This document shows, in pieces, positions 48,050-57,662 of a stretch of DNA of 64,000 nt. Origin of the DNA: Gammaproteobacteria bacterium (GTDB lineage: Bacteria; Pseudomonadota; Gammaproteobacteria; Chromatiales; Chromatiaceae); contig JAJFJN010000041.1 of assembly GCA_021773975.1 (NCBI GenBank), positions 81,603 to 145,602 on the forward strand. The letters run 5' to 3'. Positions within the stretch are counted from its first letter, which is position 1; every line of letters begins with the position of its first letter. The position numbers were made by a program, and so were the translations under genes. Below the pieces are notes generated by a model, which made no database searches, was not told the origin of the DNA, and worked only from the letters and a program-made list of their open reading frames with translations.

Positions 48050-48649
48050 ATGGATACAAAAATTAGATTGATGATTACAAGGGTTAGTATCATCCTGCTG
48101 CTTTGCAGTATAACGGCAACAGTGTATGCAAAACCAAAATATATTGGCAATGAAGCCTGCATTAACTGCCATAAAAAAGAGGGATTGTCTTGGTCAAAAC
48201 GTGCCCATGCTAAGGCTTTTGAAGCGCTTAAACCAGGCAAACGTAAGGCAGCTAAAAAAAAGGTGGGAATGGATCCATCTAAAGACTACACCATAAATAA
48301 AGATTGCATTCGCTGCCATACAACGGGTTACAGAAAACCAGGTGGATTTAAGAATATAAAAAAAACACCTAACATGAAAGGCGTAGGTTGTGAGGCCTGC
48401 CATGGTGCAGGTAGCAAGTACAAAGTTTTGCATGATGAAAAGCCATCTTTTACAGAAACCGAGGCCAAAGTTGCAGGTGAGTTATATGCCGCCTCAGATC
48501 CTGAGGTATGCGATAAATGTCACATGCATAAAGATCAGCATTTTACCGAGCAGGTAGATAAAAAATATAAATATAATCGAGAAGAGGCAATTAAAGATCG
48601 TAAAAGCATACATGACAAATTTGAGAAGAAGTTTAGATCTATGTTTTGA
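48050..48649 (+). CDS. Tetraheme c-type cytochrome
   Basis: The 199-residue secreted protein has a signal peptide (LMITRVSIILLLCSITATVYAK, residues 7-27). There are four c-type heme motifs in order: CINCH, CIRCH, CEACH and CDKCH. The region GNEACINCHKKEGLSWSKRAHAKAFEAL resembles the cytochrome c554-like multiheme group. ATG 48050 (after GTGGA) puts the signal peptide at the N-terminus; a slightly longer frame to 48023 starts with GTG and is less likely. The stop overlaps the downstream GGDEF gene by 4 bp, implying translation coupling and shared function. It sits in the periplasm and probably exchanges electrons; its substrate is unknown. Confidence 0.9.
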   Translation: MDTKIRLMITRVSIILLLCSITATVYAKPKYIGNEACINCHKKEGLSWSKRAHAKAFEALKPGKRKAAKKKVGMDPSKDYTINKDCIRCHTTGYRKPGGFKNIKKTPNMKGVGCEACHGAGSKYKVLHDEKPSFTETEAKVAGELYAASDPEVCDKCHMHKDQHFTEQVDKKYKYNREEAIKDRKSIHDKFEKKFRSMF

Positions 48650-50664
48650 ATTTATATATGTTAAATATAATTTTACAAAAAATCGGCAAATTACAACTGA
48701 ACACAAAATTTATTTGTGCTTTAGGTGTGGTGCTAATTGTATCCACGATTATTGATATTTCGTATAACGCCCATAAAGAGACCCAAATAACTCAAAAAGC
48801 AGTTAGGGATTGGACATATTTGTTTGCTGAAAATATTAGAATATCTCTCAATACTTTGATGCGCGAAGATAAAATGGATTTGCGCTTTTCACTATTTAAA
48901 TCTATGCGAGATGAGCTGCAGGAACTTAAAGAAATTCGCATTATTCGAGGGGAAAAAACAGATGAATTATTTCGGATGGTCAATGAAAGGGATGTTATCC
49001 CTCAGTTGCAGCAAGAAAAGAAAAGGATGCAAACTGAGATAGCCGTCCTAAATGATCAGTTAAATAGTGTAATTAATAAAGATAAAAAGGATGAGATTTT
49101 AGAGGAAGTAGAATTATTAAAAGAAGAAATCGAAGTAATTAATGATGAAATAAAAAGCACCCGGGAATTTACCCCAATAAATGAGATAGAAAGAGCTAAA
49201 GACGAACTTGATCAGCAGGTATTAGACTCTGGAAAAGCACTTTATCAATTTACGCAAGATGATGCACGGGTTGTGATTCCTTATCAGATTAAAGCTAAAG
49301 GATGTGCAGATGATGACGGGTGTCATAAATATGGAAAAGAAGGTGATGTACTTGGCGCAATCAGCCTTAAATTCTCTATACAAGAAATCAATGAACAGAT
49401 AAGAAGAAATAATGTTGATATGGTATGGATATGGGTTATCAGATTTATTATATATCTTGGAATAATCTCACTCTTAGTATCAGTAATTATTACGAAAAAT
49501 TTGCATCATATGATGAAGGTTTTCCATAAAATCTCTGATGGTAATCTCGCAGTAAGAGCGCCAGTTAAAACAGAAGATGAGATAGGTGATTTAGCTGTTA
49601 GTTTTAATAAAATGGCCTCGTCTCTAGAAGATACAAAAAATGAGCTTGATCAGCGGTTGCTGGAAATCTATGCACTATACAATGTAAGTAAAACATTAAA
49701 TGCTAGCTATGAGACTGAGCAGCTGTTGCTTGGACTTGTAAATGACATAAGTAAAAATATGGAAGTAGACCGTATGATGATTATGCTAGTTGACAAAGAG
49801 ACAGGAGAGCTGAAGGTTGCTTCACATACTGGTTTTATTGATGAAAAAGTAACAATACTGCAAGGACACCTTGGTAAAGGATTTTATGGGTCCATTGCGT
49901 CGTCTGGGAAATGCGTACTAGTTGAAGATGTAGATACAGATAAAAATATTAAACAAGAGGAAATAGCGGGTAAGAATATTAATTCAATTATTGCCGTGCC
50001 ATTTCATAGAAGAGGTGAAGTGCTGGGTTTAATATGTGCTTATAAAGACAAGCCAGAAAAATTTAAACCAACAGATCTTAATCTGTTCGAAAGTGTAGCT
50101 GAACATCTGGCTGTTGCACTAGAAAATACGAGAATGTTTGAACAGACTAAACATATGGCGATTACTGATGGACTTACTGGCTTATACAATAAACGGTTTT
50201 TTCTGGATACGATAGAAGCTGAAATAGAAAGATCAAAACGGTGCAATCAGGATTTATCATTTTTTATGATGGATATTGATAACTTTAAGAATTACAACGA
50301 CACCAATGGGCACCAGGCAGGTGATGTATTATTAAAGGAGATGGCATCACTTATACAGTCATCAATTAGAAAAGTTGATATTGCATTTCGTTATGGTGGA
50401 GAAGAGCTGGTTGTGATTTTGACAGAAACAAATAAAGCTGGAGCTAAAACATTGGCCTCTAAATTAGTAGAATGTATCAGTGAGCATCCATTTAAATATC
50501 GAGAAAAGCAACCACTTGGCTGTATATCTGTCAGTGTTGGGTTAGCTACTTACCCTGAAGATGCTAATGATGCAAATGACCTGATATGTCGTGCTGATAA
50601 AGCACTGTATAGAGCTAAGAATAGTGGTAAAAATAGAGTAGAAATATACGCTGATAATAGTTAA
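48646..50664 (+). CDS. Membrane diguanylate cyclase with HAMP, GAF and unusual periplasmic CX5CH domain
   Basis: The 672-residue protein has a first helix (20-40) and a periplasmic domain (41-258) containing a long coiled coil (117-195). CADDDGCH at 220-227, a CX5CH motif, comes next, then VLGAISLKFS and the second helix (260-282). The cytoplasmic part has HAMP (283-335), GAF (350-500) and GGDEF (505-668) with GGEEL at 584-588 and an inhibitory RxxD site (RKVD, 575-578), so it should make cyclic di-GMP. It overlaps the tetraheme cytochrome gene by 4 bp. Related sensors carry CXXCH and bind heme; whether CX5CH binds heme is untested. The pair suggests redox or gas signals feed into cyclic di-GMP. 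Confidence 0.88.
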   Translation: MNLYMLNIILQKIGKLQLNTKFICALGVVLIVSTIIDISYNAHKETQITQKAVRDWTYLFAENIRISLNTLMREDKMDLRFSLFKSMRDELQELKEIRIIRGEKTDELFRMVNERDVIPQLQQEKKRMQTEIAVLNDQLNSVINKDKKDEILEEVELLKEEIEVINDEIKSTREFTPINEIERAKDELDQQVLDSGKALYQFTQDDARVVIPYQIKAKGCADDDGCHKYGKEGDVLGAISLKFSIQEINEQIRRNNVDMVWIWVIRFIIYLGIISLLVSVIITKNLHHMMKVFHKISDGNLAVRAPVKTEDEIGDLAVSFNKMASSLEDTKNELDQRLLEIYALYNVSKTLNASYETEQLLLGLVNDISKNMEVDRMMIMLVDKETGELKVASHTGFIDEKVTILQGHLGKGFYGSIASSGKCVLVEDVDTDKNIKQEEIAGKNINSIIAVPFHRRGEVLGLICAYKDKPEKFKPTDLNLFESVAEHLAVALENTRMFEQTKHMAITDGLTGLYNKRFFLDTIEAEIERSKRCNQDLSFFMMDIDNFKNYNDTNGHQAGDVLLKEMASLIQSSIRKVDIAFRYGGEELVVILTETNKAGAKTLASKLVECISEHPFKYREKQPLGCISVSVGLATYPEDANDANDLICRADKALYRAKNSGKNRVEIYADNS

Positions 50665-50792
50665 GCAACTATACATAGTTGCTATGGTAGTTGGAATATC
50701 CTATATATTTACCCTGTAAATAGTTCTGTGTAACTGAAAAGCCTAAGTCTGTAGATAAAAATTTATTTGATACCTGCCGCATCGTAGGATAA

Positions 50793-51164
50793 CTACTGGC
50801 TATTAGCGAGATCTAAAAAAGGTTTTATTGATAGTATTAGCACCAGCACTATAGCTGCTATGTAGATAAGAAAACGGAAGGGGCTCTCTTTTATCACGTC
50901 GATTATTCTTCTTTCTCTGCCCTCCTTAATTTGCTCACTATATTCTGCCCTGATTTTGGTTTGACGGATCCTTTCGTACTCTTTAATCAATGCCTTGGCT
51001 TCTGCTAAGCGAGTCTCATCCTTTATCCAGATTCCAGCAAGTGAAATTCCCCAATTGCCGGCAGAGGTTTCATAAAATTCAAGGGTGTTATCTCTCAGCA
51101 GGTCACGGATCTCTTCTGCTTCATCATCAGGGACATCTTTTAATCGAAATAGCAGGGTAGACAT
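50793..51164 (-). CDS. DUF6164 family protein
   Basis: The 123-residue protein starts MSTLLFRLKDVPDDEAEEIRDLLRDNTLEFYETSAGNWGISLAGIWI, the conserved N-terminal half of this uncharacterised family, as I recall it. A basic linker and one membrane helix near the C-terminus (about 95-115, LIYIAAIVLVLILSI) follow. It is therefore a small inner-membrane protein with its soluble head in the cytoplasm. ATG 51164 fits the family start; a frame to 51176 adds four residues. It is divergent from the MASE3 kinase; a palindromic operator-like sequence lies between. Confidence 0.7.
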   Translation of the reverse strand: MSTLLFRLKDVPDDEAEEIRDLLRDNTLEFYETSAGNWGISLAGIWIKDETRLAEAKALIKEYERIRQTKIRAEYSEQIKEGRERRIIDVIKESPFRFLIYIAAIVLVLILSIKPFLDLANSQ

Positions 51165-51222
51165 AAAATAGCTCAAAAAATAAGGAATTTATAAAGGGAC
51201 AATTTCTGTAGAGGAGAACGGG

Positions 51223-51245
51223 ATGGTATAAATCATTTATACCAT
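51223..51245. promoter_or_regulatory. 23-bp palindrome between divergent genes
   Basis: Arms ATGGTATAAA (51223-51232) and TTTATACCAT (51236-51245) are exact complements around TCA. It lies 59 bp upstream of the DUF6164 start and about 160 bp upstream of the MASE3 kinase. It looks like an operator; the regulator is unknown. Confidence 0.45.
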
Positions 51246-51342
51246 ATCACTCATACAATGTGCTGAATTGCAAAGTTAGGCACTCAGCTAGTCATGTGCA
51301 AAAAATAACCTATACTCAAACATTGTGGGTAGAAGCTGATTT

Positions 51343-51356
51343 TTGACTTCTGTCAA
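51343..51356. promoter_or_regulatory. FNR/CRP-family-like palindrome before the MASE3 kinase
   Basis: TTGACTTCTGTCAA has the same half-sites as 16146-16159 and differs from the FNR consensus by one base per half. It is 48 bp before ATG 51404, a usual place for an activator or repressor. FNR-type control is inference. Confidence 0.45.
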
Positions 51357-51403
51357 TAAGGATAATTGGTACATATACAATAGTGGAATAAGCCCAAAGA
51401 GCA

Positions 51404-54400
51404 ATGGATTCAAAGACTCTGCAATCTACCGCCTTGTTTCAAAGCAAGACAGAGCTTGTCATCCCTATAGTGGTGGCGCTTCTCATAATTGCCACTGAAG
51501 CGCACAGCTACCAGCTATTTCATATCATCGCAGAGTTATTTGCTATTACGGTAGCTGTAACCATGTTTGTGGTAGCTTGGCACACCTATTCATTTACCCG
51601 CAATCACTTTTTGACCTATCTGGGTGTCGGGTATTTTTGGGTTGCCTGCATGGATATTATGCATGTCTTAACCTATAAAGGCATGGATATATTTAGCGGC
51701 AATGCAACTCAAACTACATTAGAGTTTTGGATATTTGGCCGTTATTTTGAGGCATTGCTATTGCTTTCTGCTTCTTATTTTCTTACCCATAAACTTAAAA
51801 CCAATTTTGTTTTTATTGGTTTTTCCCTCTACTTCTTGCTCATCTCCATGTTGGCATTAAATGGCGTATTACCAACGCTATTAATTGAAGGAGAAGGACT
51901 TACAGCGTTCAAAATCAACAGTGAATACATCATTATCTGCATTCTTATTGGTGCTGGAGTTGTACTTTTTAAGCATAGAAAAAGGCTAGAAAAAAACATT
52001 CTATATCTGCTTTTGATGTCTATCGGTTTTACTGTATTAGCTGAATTTTCTTTTACCTCTTATGCCTCTATTTTCGATAAATTTAATTTACTAGGACATA
52101 TTTTTAAATTTTTCTCATTTTGGTGTATCTATCTCTCTATTATTCGCACCACACTTAGTAGGCCTTATCAGGCTATGGCACGTGGTGCTAGCACCTATAA
52201 TGCCATTGCATTACCGACCCTGCTCATTGATCAGAGTGGCATCATCCATCAAGCAAACCAAGCAGCACAAAAATTTTCCGGGCAATCAGAAAATGAGTTG
52301 ATTAACAGGCACTGTCATGATCTTTTTCATAGTAAGCAGCTTCGCCAGGAAGAGTGCCCAGTCTGTCAGCATATCGGTGAATCTAGTGCACTGGATAGCT
52401 TCGAGCTGAAGTTTTCAGAGACTAAATGGCAACAATTTACGCTATCGCCTTTTGGTCCCATGGGGGATGTGGATGGTTTGGTGCATGTCAGTACAGATAT
52501 TACAAAACAAAAAGTTGTTGAAAATGCACTGCAAGCCAGTGAATTTTATAACCGTACGTTATTTGATCAATCTCCAGTTGGGCTTGCGCTATGCCAAATG
52601 AATGGTGATTTGATTGATGTCAATGCTACTTATGCAGAGATTATTGGTTATACCATTGACGAGGCTTTGAAGCTTAGCTATTGGGATATTACACCCAAAC
52701 AATATGCCGAGGAAGAACAGCAGCAACTGAGAGATCTTAAAATAACAGGGCAGTATGGGCCTTATGAAAAAGAGTATCTTCATAAAGATGGGCACTTAAT
52801 TCCAGTACGCTTGCAAGGCAGATTATTAGATAAAGATGGAGAGCGCTTTATTTTATCGAGCGTTGAAGATATTACTGAGCAGAAATCAGCTGAAGAAGCG
52901 CTTCAAGAAAGTGATAGCTATCTTATTAAAGGCCAGGAAATCGCTCATATTGGCAATTGGAAACTCACCCCAAAAACAGGTGAATTATCAGCCTCCGATG
53001 AGTTGCTAAGAATATTAGATCTTGATAATAATAAGAGTAGCTTTGCTGAATTTACCAAAAACATCCATCCAGAAGACCAGGAATCTACCCTGGCTTATAT
53101 TCAAGAAGAGATTGAAGAAGAGGTGCCCTGGGATATTGAGTATCGATTGTTGTTAAATGATGGTACCGAAAAGTGGGTATATACAGCAGCTGAGCCAAAA
53201 TTAGATGAATATGGAAAAACAAAGCATGTTGTAGGGATTACTCAAGACATCACAGAGCGAAAACTTGCAGATAGAATGTTGCGTCGAACTCAGAAGATGG
53301 ATGCTATTGGTCAGCTAACGGGTGGTATTGCACATGATTTTAATAATCTGTTAGGTATTATTATTGGCAATTTGGGTTTAATGAAGCATCAGAAATTGGC
53401 AGATAGTAAGGCCAATAAACATATTGAAACAGCTAACAAAGCAGCACTTCGTGCTGCAACGCTTACCAAACAGTTATTAGGGTTTTCACGACGACAAGCA
53501 CAAAATACAGAGCATACCAATATCAATAATATTGTTCGGGCTATGGATAGTCTTATTAGCCGCTCTGTAACCCCGCAAATAGAGGTTGAGTGTCACTTGT
53601 CAGATGATCTCTGGTTGACCAATATTGATCCGGGAGATTTTGAAGATGCGTTACTCAATTTAGCCATTAATGCACGGGATGCTATGCCAAATGGGGGCAA
53701 TCTTATTATTGAGACAACTAATCAGGTTCTGGATCAAGTTTATGCAGATATGAATCCCACTGTAGTAGCCGGTGAATATGTAGAAATGTCTATAAGTGAT
53801 AATGGAACAGGCATGACTGCAGAGGTACAAGAGAATATTTTTAATCCATTCTTTACAACCAAACCACAAGGCAAAGGCACGGGGCTGGGGATGAGCATGG
53901 TATTTGGTTTTATAAGCCGCTCAAAAGGCCATATAAAAATCTATTCTGAAATAGATATTGGTACAACAATACACCTCTATCTACCTCGTGAAGTTGAAAA
54001 AAACGAACAGCTGCCTTTAGTAAAGAAAAAAGATGAGCGTGATGTACCTCATGGCCAGGAGACCATCCTTGTCGTTGATGATGAAGAGGATCTTCTTGAA
54101 TTAGCACAAGATTATCTAACAGAATTGGGATACCGAATAATTACAGCTAAAAATGGCGCTCAAGCATTAGAGCAGCTTGCAAAGGTTAAGGGGATTGACC
54201 TCTTGTTCAGTGATGTTGTGATGCCTGGTGGTATGAATGGCTATGAATTGGCAGAGCAAGCTGTGGTAAAAAACCCTAATCTTAAGGTACTGCTTACTTC
54301 AGGTTATACCAGTGCAACACTCGCAAAAAATGGGCAAGCTCGTTTTAATAAAACTTTGTTGGGTAAACCATACCAAGTAAAAGAGTTAGCAAAACAGGTA

Positions 54401-54421
54401 AGAATAGCTTTAGATTCATAA
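51404..54421 (+). CDS. MASE3-PAS hybrid sensor histidine kinase
   Basis: The 1005-residue membrane kinase begins with a MASE3 domain of seven helices (about 20-255; [35 protein letters not shown] is typical). Three PAS domains follow (about 265-370, 375-500, 505-625; the last with a PAC-type ITQDITERK). HisKA ([30 protein letters not shown]), the ATPase domain ([19 protein letters not shown]) and a C-terminal receiver ([18 protein letters not shown], Asp in [11 protein letters not shown]) complete it. The start ATG 51404 is preceded by GAGCA. MASE3 domains sense unknown membrane-linked signals. It heads a signalling cluster with the following REC-EAL and REC-kinase genes. Confidence 0.9.
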   Translation: MDSKTLQSTALFQSKTELVIPIVVALLIIATEAHSYQLFHIIAELFAITVAVTMFVVAWHTYSFTRNHFLTYLGVGYFWVACMDIMHVLTYKGMDIFSGNATQTTLEFWIFGRYFEALLLLSASYFLTHKLKTNFVFIGFSLYFLLISMLALNGVLPTLLIEGEGLTAFKINSEYIIICILIGAGVVLFKHRKRLEKNILYLLLMSIGFTVLAEFSFTSYASIFDKFNLLGHIFKFFSFWCIYLSIIRTTLSRPYQAMARGASTYNAIALPTLLIDQSGIIHQANQAAQKFSGQSENELINRHCHDLFHSKQLRQEECPVCQHIGESSALDSFELKFSETKWQQFTLSPFGPMGDVDGLVHVSTDITKQKVVENALQASEFYNRTLFDQSPVGLALCQMNGDLIDVNATYAEIIGYTIDEALKLSYWDITPKQYAEEEQQQLRDLKITGQYGPYEKEYLHKDGHLIPVRLQGRLLDKDGERFILSSVEDITEQKSAEEALQESDSYLIKGQEIAHIGNWKLTPKTGELSASDELLRILDLDNNKSSFAEFTKNIHPEDQESTLAYIQEEIEEEVPWDIEYRLLLNDGTEKWVYTAAEPKLDEYGKTKHVVGITQDITERKLADRMLRRTQKMDAIGQLTGGIAHDFNNLLGIIIGNLGLMKHQKLADSKANKHIETANKAALRAATLTKQLLGFSRRQAQNTEHTNINNIVRAMDSLISRSVTPQIEVECHLSDDLWLTNIDPGDFEDALLNLAINARDAMPNGGNLIIETTNQVLDQVYADMNPTVVAGEYVEMSISDNGTGMTAEVQENIFNPFFTTKPQGKGTGLGMSMVFGFISRSKGHIKIYSEIDIGTTIHLYLPREVEKNEQLPLVKKKDERDVPHGQETILVVDDEEDLLELAQDYLTELGYRIITAKNGAQALEQLAKVKGIDLLFSDVVMPGGMNGYELAEQAVVKNPNLKVLLTSGYTSATLAKNGQARFNKTLLGKPYQVKELAKQVRIALDS

Positions 54422-54483
54422 AAGGATGGATTGTAAGCTAATCTAACTTTTAGACGTTTATATAAGCTAAGACAAAATAATGT

Positions 54484-55695
54484 ATGAATAACAAACGCCA
54501 AATTTTGATAGTTGATGATGAGCCAGATATTGGTTCATTTATCCGTGATGTGGCTATTGATATAGGATTTAAAGCTACAGCCATTCATCAACCAAATAAC
54601 TTTGAGCAGCTATATTCCAGTGATTTTGACATCATCATACTTGACCTTATGATGCCAGAGCGGGATGGAATAGAGCTTCTACGTTTTATGGCTACTCAAG
54701 ATGCAACAGCAAAAATTATTTTGATTAGCGGTTATGATTCAAGCGTACTACATTCAGCACAAAAATTAGCTTCAGAACAAGGCTTGAATGTCATCCAGAC
54801 ACTAACCAAACCTATTCTATATGAAGACCTTGAAACATTGCTCTCCAATCTCCAATTTTCATTAAATGGCGATAGTAAAGAAGCGCGCAAATCTTTACAT
54901 TTGGCAACTACCCAAGAGCTTCAAAATGCATTTAATCAAGATGAACTGCAGGTCTATTTCCAACCAAAACTCTCATTTAGCTCAGGAAAACTGGTGGGTG
55001 CTGAAGCTTTAATCAGGTGGAATCACCCTGAGTATGGATTGTTGCTGCCTGGCATTATCATGCCCTTAGTTGAGCAAGCAGAATTGATGGAGGCATTAAC
55101 ATCTGAAGTGCTTCAGCAATCATTTCAACAAGCCAGTGAGTGGCTTAAAGATGGATTAAATATTAAAATCGCCGTTAATATGGACTCTTGCAGTTTTAGG
55201 GATCTAAATTTGCCCGAATGGGTAGAAGAGCAGATCAGAAAATACCATCTACATTCGGGGCAGATTGCCTTTGAAGTAACTGAAACCACCCTAATGCAGG
55301 AGTTGGTCAAATCACTCGACATATTGACGCGTCTAAGAATGAAAGAGGTAGCGCTTTCAATCGATGATTTTGGCACGGGTTACTCTTCTCTTTCTCAACT
55401 CTACCGAATTCCTTTTTCTGAGATGAAGATTGACCAATCATTTGTGATGCATGCCACTACTGATGCAGAGGCTTTGGCCATTGTGAAGATGTCTATCTTG
55501 TTAGGGCATGAGCTGGGAATGACTGTGGTGGCTGAAGGCATAGAGACACAGGAGACATGGAATCTACTATCTGATATGGGATGCGATGTAGCACAAGGGT
55601 ATCTTATTGCGAACCCCATGCCTGCAAATGAGCTTACAGAATGGATAATCAAACAAGGGCATATAGATTATTTGGAGTTAACAACAATGCCTTAA
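54484..55695 (+). CDS. Response regulator with EAL cyclic di-GMP phosphodiesterase
   Basis: The 403-residue protein has an N-terminal receiver domain (Asp54 in IILDLMMPE) and an EAL domain (145-395). Catalytic landmarks are intact: EAL at 174-176 (GAEALIRW), FEVTETTL, DDFGTG at 294-299, KID at 315 and VVAEGIE at 348-354. It is therefore expected to hydrolyse cyclic di-GMP when its receiver is phosphorylated. It lies 62 bp after the hybrid kinase, its likely phosphodonor. The upstream GGDEF protein (48646-50664) makes the same messenger, so this region both makes and removes it. Confidence 0.9.
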   Translation: MNNKRQILIVDDEPDIGSFIRDVAIDIGFKATAIHQPNNFEQLYSSDFDIIILDLMMPERDGIELLRFMATQDATAKIILISGYDSSVLHSAQKLASEQGLNVIQTLTKPILYEDLETLLSNLQFSLNGDSKEARKSLHLATTQELQNAFNQDELQVYFQPKLSFSSGKLVGAEALIRWNHPEYGLLLPGIIMPLVEQAELMEALTSEVLQQSFQQASEWLKDGLNIKIAVNMDSCSFRDLNLPEWVEEQIRKYHLHSGQIAFEVTETTLMQELVKSLDILTRLRMKEVALSIDDFGTGYSSLSQLYRIPFSEMKIDQSFVMHATTDAEALAIVKMSILLGHELGMTVVAEGIETQETWNLLSDMGCDVAQGYLIANPMPANELTEWIIKQGHIDYLELTTMP

Positions 55696-55781
55696 GCAAA
55701 GTGTTGGGTTATCAGCTAAAGTTGATTATAGACAGTGATGACTCGCCTATTCAGAGCAGGCTTAAAGCAAGAAAGCTTACG

Positions 55782-57089
55782 ATGCATATCCTTATTGCAG
55801 AAGATGACAAAGACTTAAAAGCCATACTGGAAACCACGCTAGAAATTGGCGGTTATACAGTAACAAGCGCAGATGATGGTGCACAAGCGCTGGGTTTAGC
55901 CAAGAAAACAGCCCCCGATCTGATTATTTCTGACATCTTAATGCCAAAAATGGATGGTTACACCCTCTGTCTTGAACTAAAAAAAGACCCTCAGCTAAAA
56001 GCTATACCGCTTATCCTCTACACCGCTACCTATATTGATGAGAAAGATAAAGAGTTGGCACTCTCTATGGGTGTCTCCCGCTTTATCATTAAACCTATAG
56101 AGATGGAGGATTTGCTCAAAATTATAGAGGAGGTTTTACAAGAGCATAAAGGGGATAAATCGTCTCCATCTGAAGAGTTAGAGATAAACAGCGAAGCATT
56201 AAAAATCACACATGCCGAACGCCTAATCAATAAATTGGCTGAAAAGGTTGATGAACTTGAGAGGGCTAATAGTGAACTACAATGGCATCGTGACCATCTT
56301 GAACAGCTAGTCGAAAAGAAGACAGCTGATCTAGCTACGGCAAAGGAAGCAGCTGAAGCAGCTAATCAAGCTAAGAGCATATTTCTTGCCAACATCTCAC
56401 ATGAATTACGCACCCCCATGCATGCCATATTAAATTTCTCTCAAATGGGTGCAGGAAAAACCAAAGAGGTAGGTCAAGAAAAGTTGTATCACTATTTTTC
56501 ATGTATCGATAAAAGTGGCCAACGATTACTGACACTACTCAACGACCTATTAGATCTCTCCAAGCTAGAGGCTGGGCGCGATAGTTTTATTTTAGAAGAG
56601 CACGACCTTAAGGTACTGGCAAAAACAGTAACTACAGAACTCAATAGCCTAGCTGCTAATAAACAACTGAAACTTAAAATACTTCCTACAGATGAAAATA
56701 CAGTAGCTGAGGTTGATTCAGATAAGATTCTGCAAGTAATAAACAATATACTTTCAAATGCCATTAAGTTTTCACCCGAAGAAAAAGAGATCCATCTCTC
56801 TTTCAATTCAACTTTTTTATTACCTCAAAAGGGACCCTCACTACAAGAAAACTGCTCCGCCATTGCTGTCAATATTACAGACCAAGGAATAGGCATTCCA
56901 GAAGTGGAGCAAGAGCAGGTATTTGATCGATTTGTACAATCCAGCATGACTGATACCGGCAGTGGGGGGACAGGGCTGGGTTTAGCAATTTGCAAAGAGA
57001 TTATTAAAGGGCATAACGGAACCATCTTCGCAAAAAACAACCAGGGAGAGGGTGCTACCTTTACATTTATTATTCCCCGCCATCAGTAA
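55782..57089 (+). CDS. Receiver-histidine kinase protein
   Basis: The 435-residue soluble protein has a receiver domain first (MHILIAEDDKDLKAILETTLEIGG; Asp51 in DLIISDILMPKMDG). A linker helix region (140-200, LINKLAEKVDELERANSELQWHRDHLEQLVEKKTADL) follows. Next are HisKA with His207 in NISHELRTPMHA and an ATPase domain (NNILSNAIKFS, DQGIGI, GTGLGLAICKEI). It is an orphan cytoplasmic kinase that may relay from the hybrid kinase upstream. ATG 55782 is chosen; the frame continues 141 bp upstream into the EAL gene but those residues are not family-like. It follows the EAL gene by 86 bp. Confidence 0.85.
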   Translation: MHILIAEDDKDLKAILETTLEIGGYTVTSADDGAQALGLAKKTAPDLIISDILMPKMDGYTLCLELKKDPQLKAIPLILYTATYIDEKDKELALSMGVSRFIIKPIEMEDLLKIIEEVLQEHKGDKSSPSEELEINSEALKITHAERLINKLAEKVDELERANSELQWHRDHLEQLVEKKTADLATAKEAAEAANQAKSIFLANISHELRTPMHAILNFSQMGAGKTKEVGQEKLYHYFSCIDKSGQRLLTLLNDLLDLSKLEAGRDSFILEEHDLKVLAKTVTTELNSLAANKQLKLKILPTDENTVAEVDSDKILQVINNILSNAIKFSPEEKEIHLSFNSTFLLPQKGPSLQENCSAIAVNITDQGIGIPEVEQEQVFDRFVQSSMTDTGSGGTGLGLAICKEIIKGHNGTIFAKNNQGEGATFTFIIPRHQ

Positions 57090-57126
57090 CTACATAAAAA
57101 ATTAATAAGCAAAGAATTGTTCTTCT

Positions 57127-57636
57127 ATGCCGTGTCGTTTTTTAACACGGTTTCTTCCTCTATCAGCACTTATTGGCTGCCTGCTAATTGTTATCTACTA
57201 TGCAGGCACAGGCATTGAAGAGAAAACAACAGCAGCCTACACAAGTAAAACAGTTTCTTTGCTACAGAATGTCATTAATAGTGAATTGAAATCTGTTATT
57301 TCTGATCTAAAAATACTTGCCTTACGCCATATCGAGCATGAAGATTTACATCCAGGATTAGAAACAGAGGAACTCAGCACTCTTATAAAAAAGATTGTTG
57401 GCTCTGAGTTTTTAATCTTTTTTACTACCCATAAAACTTATAACCAAATACGCCTGTTAGATCAAAAAAATACAGAAGTAATTTGGGTTTCATTCAAGAA
57501 TGGGCGACCTAATATTACGCCAGAGAATGAGCGGCAATTTAAGGGTGATAGATATTATTTTAAAGAGGTAATGAAATTAAAGGTTGGTGAGGAATACAAT
57601 CCACGCGCCCGTGAAGGCGCGACTTGCGGGGGATAA
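57127..57636 (+). pseudogene. Truncated Cache-domain sensor fused to CRISPR repeat sequence
   Basis: The 169-residue frame starts with a membrane helix (8-28, LPLSALIGCLLIVIYYAG) and a Cache-type periplasmic sensor (about 35-157). Its end FKGDRYYFKEVMKLKVGEEY matches the family up to the point where a conserved SPLDLN-type strand should follow. Instead the frame enters the CRISPR repeat and reads NPRAREGATCGG before stopping at 57634. The second membrane helix and any kinase, GGDEF or EAL output are missing. The sensor is thus cut off and probably nonfunctional. It is 37 bp after the REC-kinase gene and probably once extended the signalling cluster. Confidence 0.82.
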
Positions 57637-57662
57637 GGTTTTTCACATTGATTCGGTGTTTC
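57597..57662 (-). CRISPR. Detached CRISPR repeat-spacer remnant
   Basis: 27 bases at 57597-57623 are identical to the last 27 of the 31-nt repeat in the array (from CAATCC to GCGCGAC). A 34-base gap of spacer size follows (57624-57657), and then GTTTC (57658-57662), the first five bases of the repeat, at exactly the place where the next repeat should begin. After that the similarity ends. Strand refers to the presumed direction of transcription of the array. This piece is 5.4 kb from the main array and in the same orientation. Confidence 0.8.
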
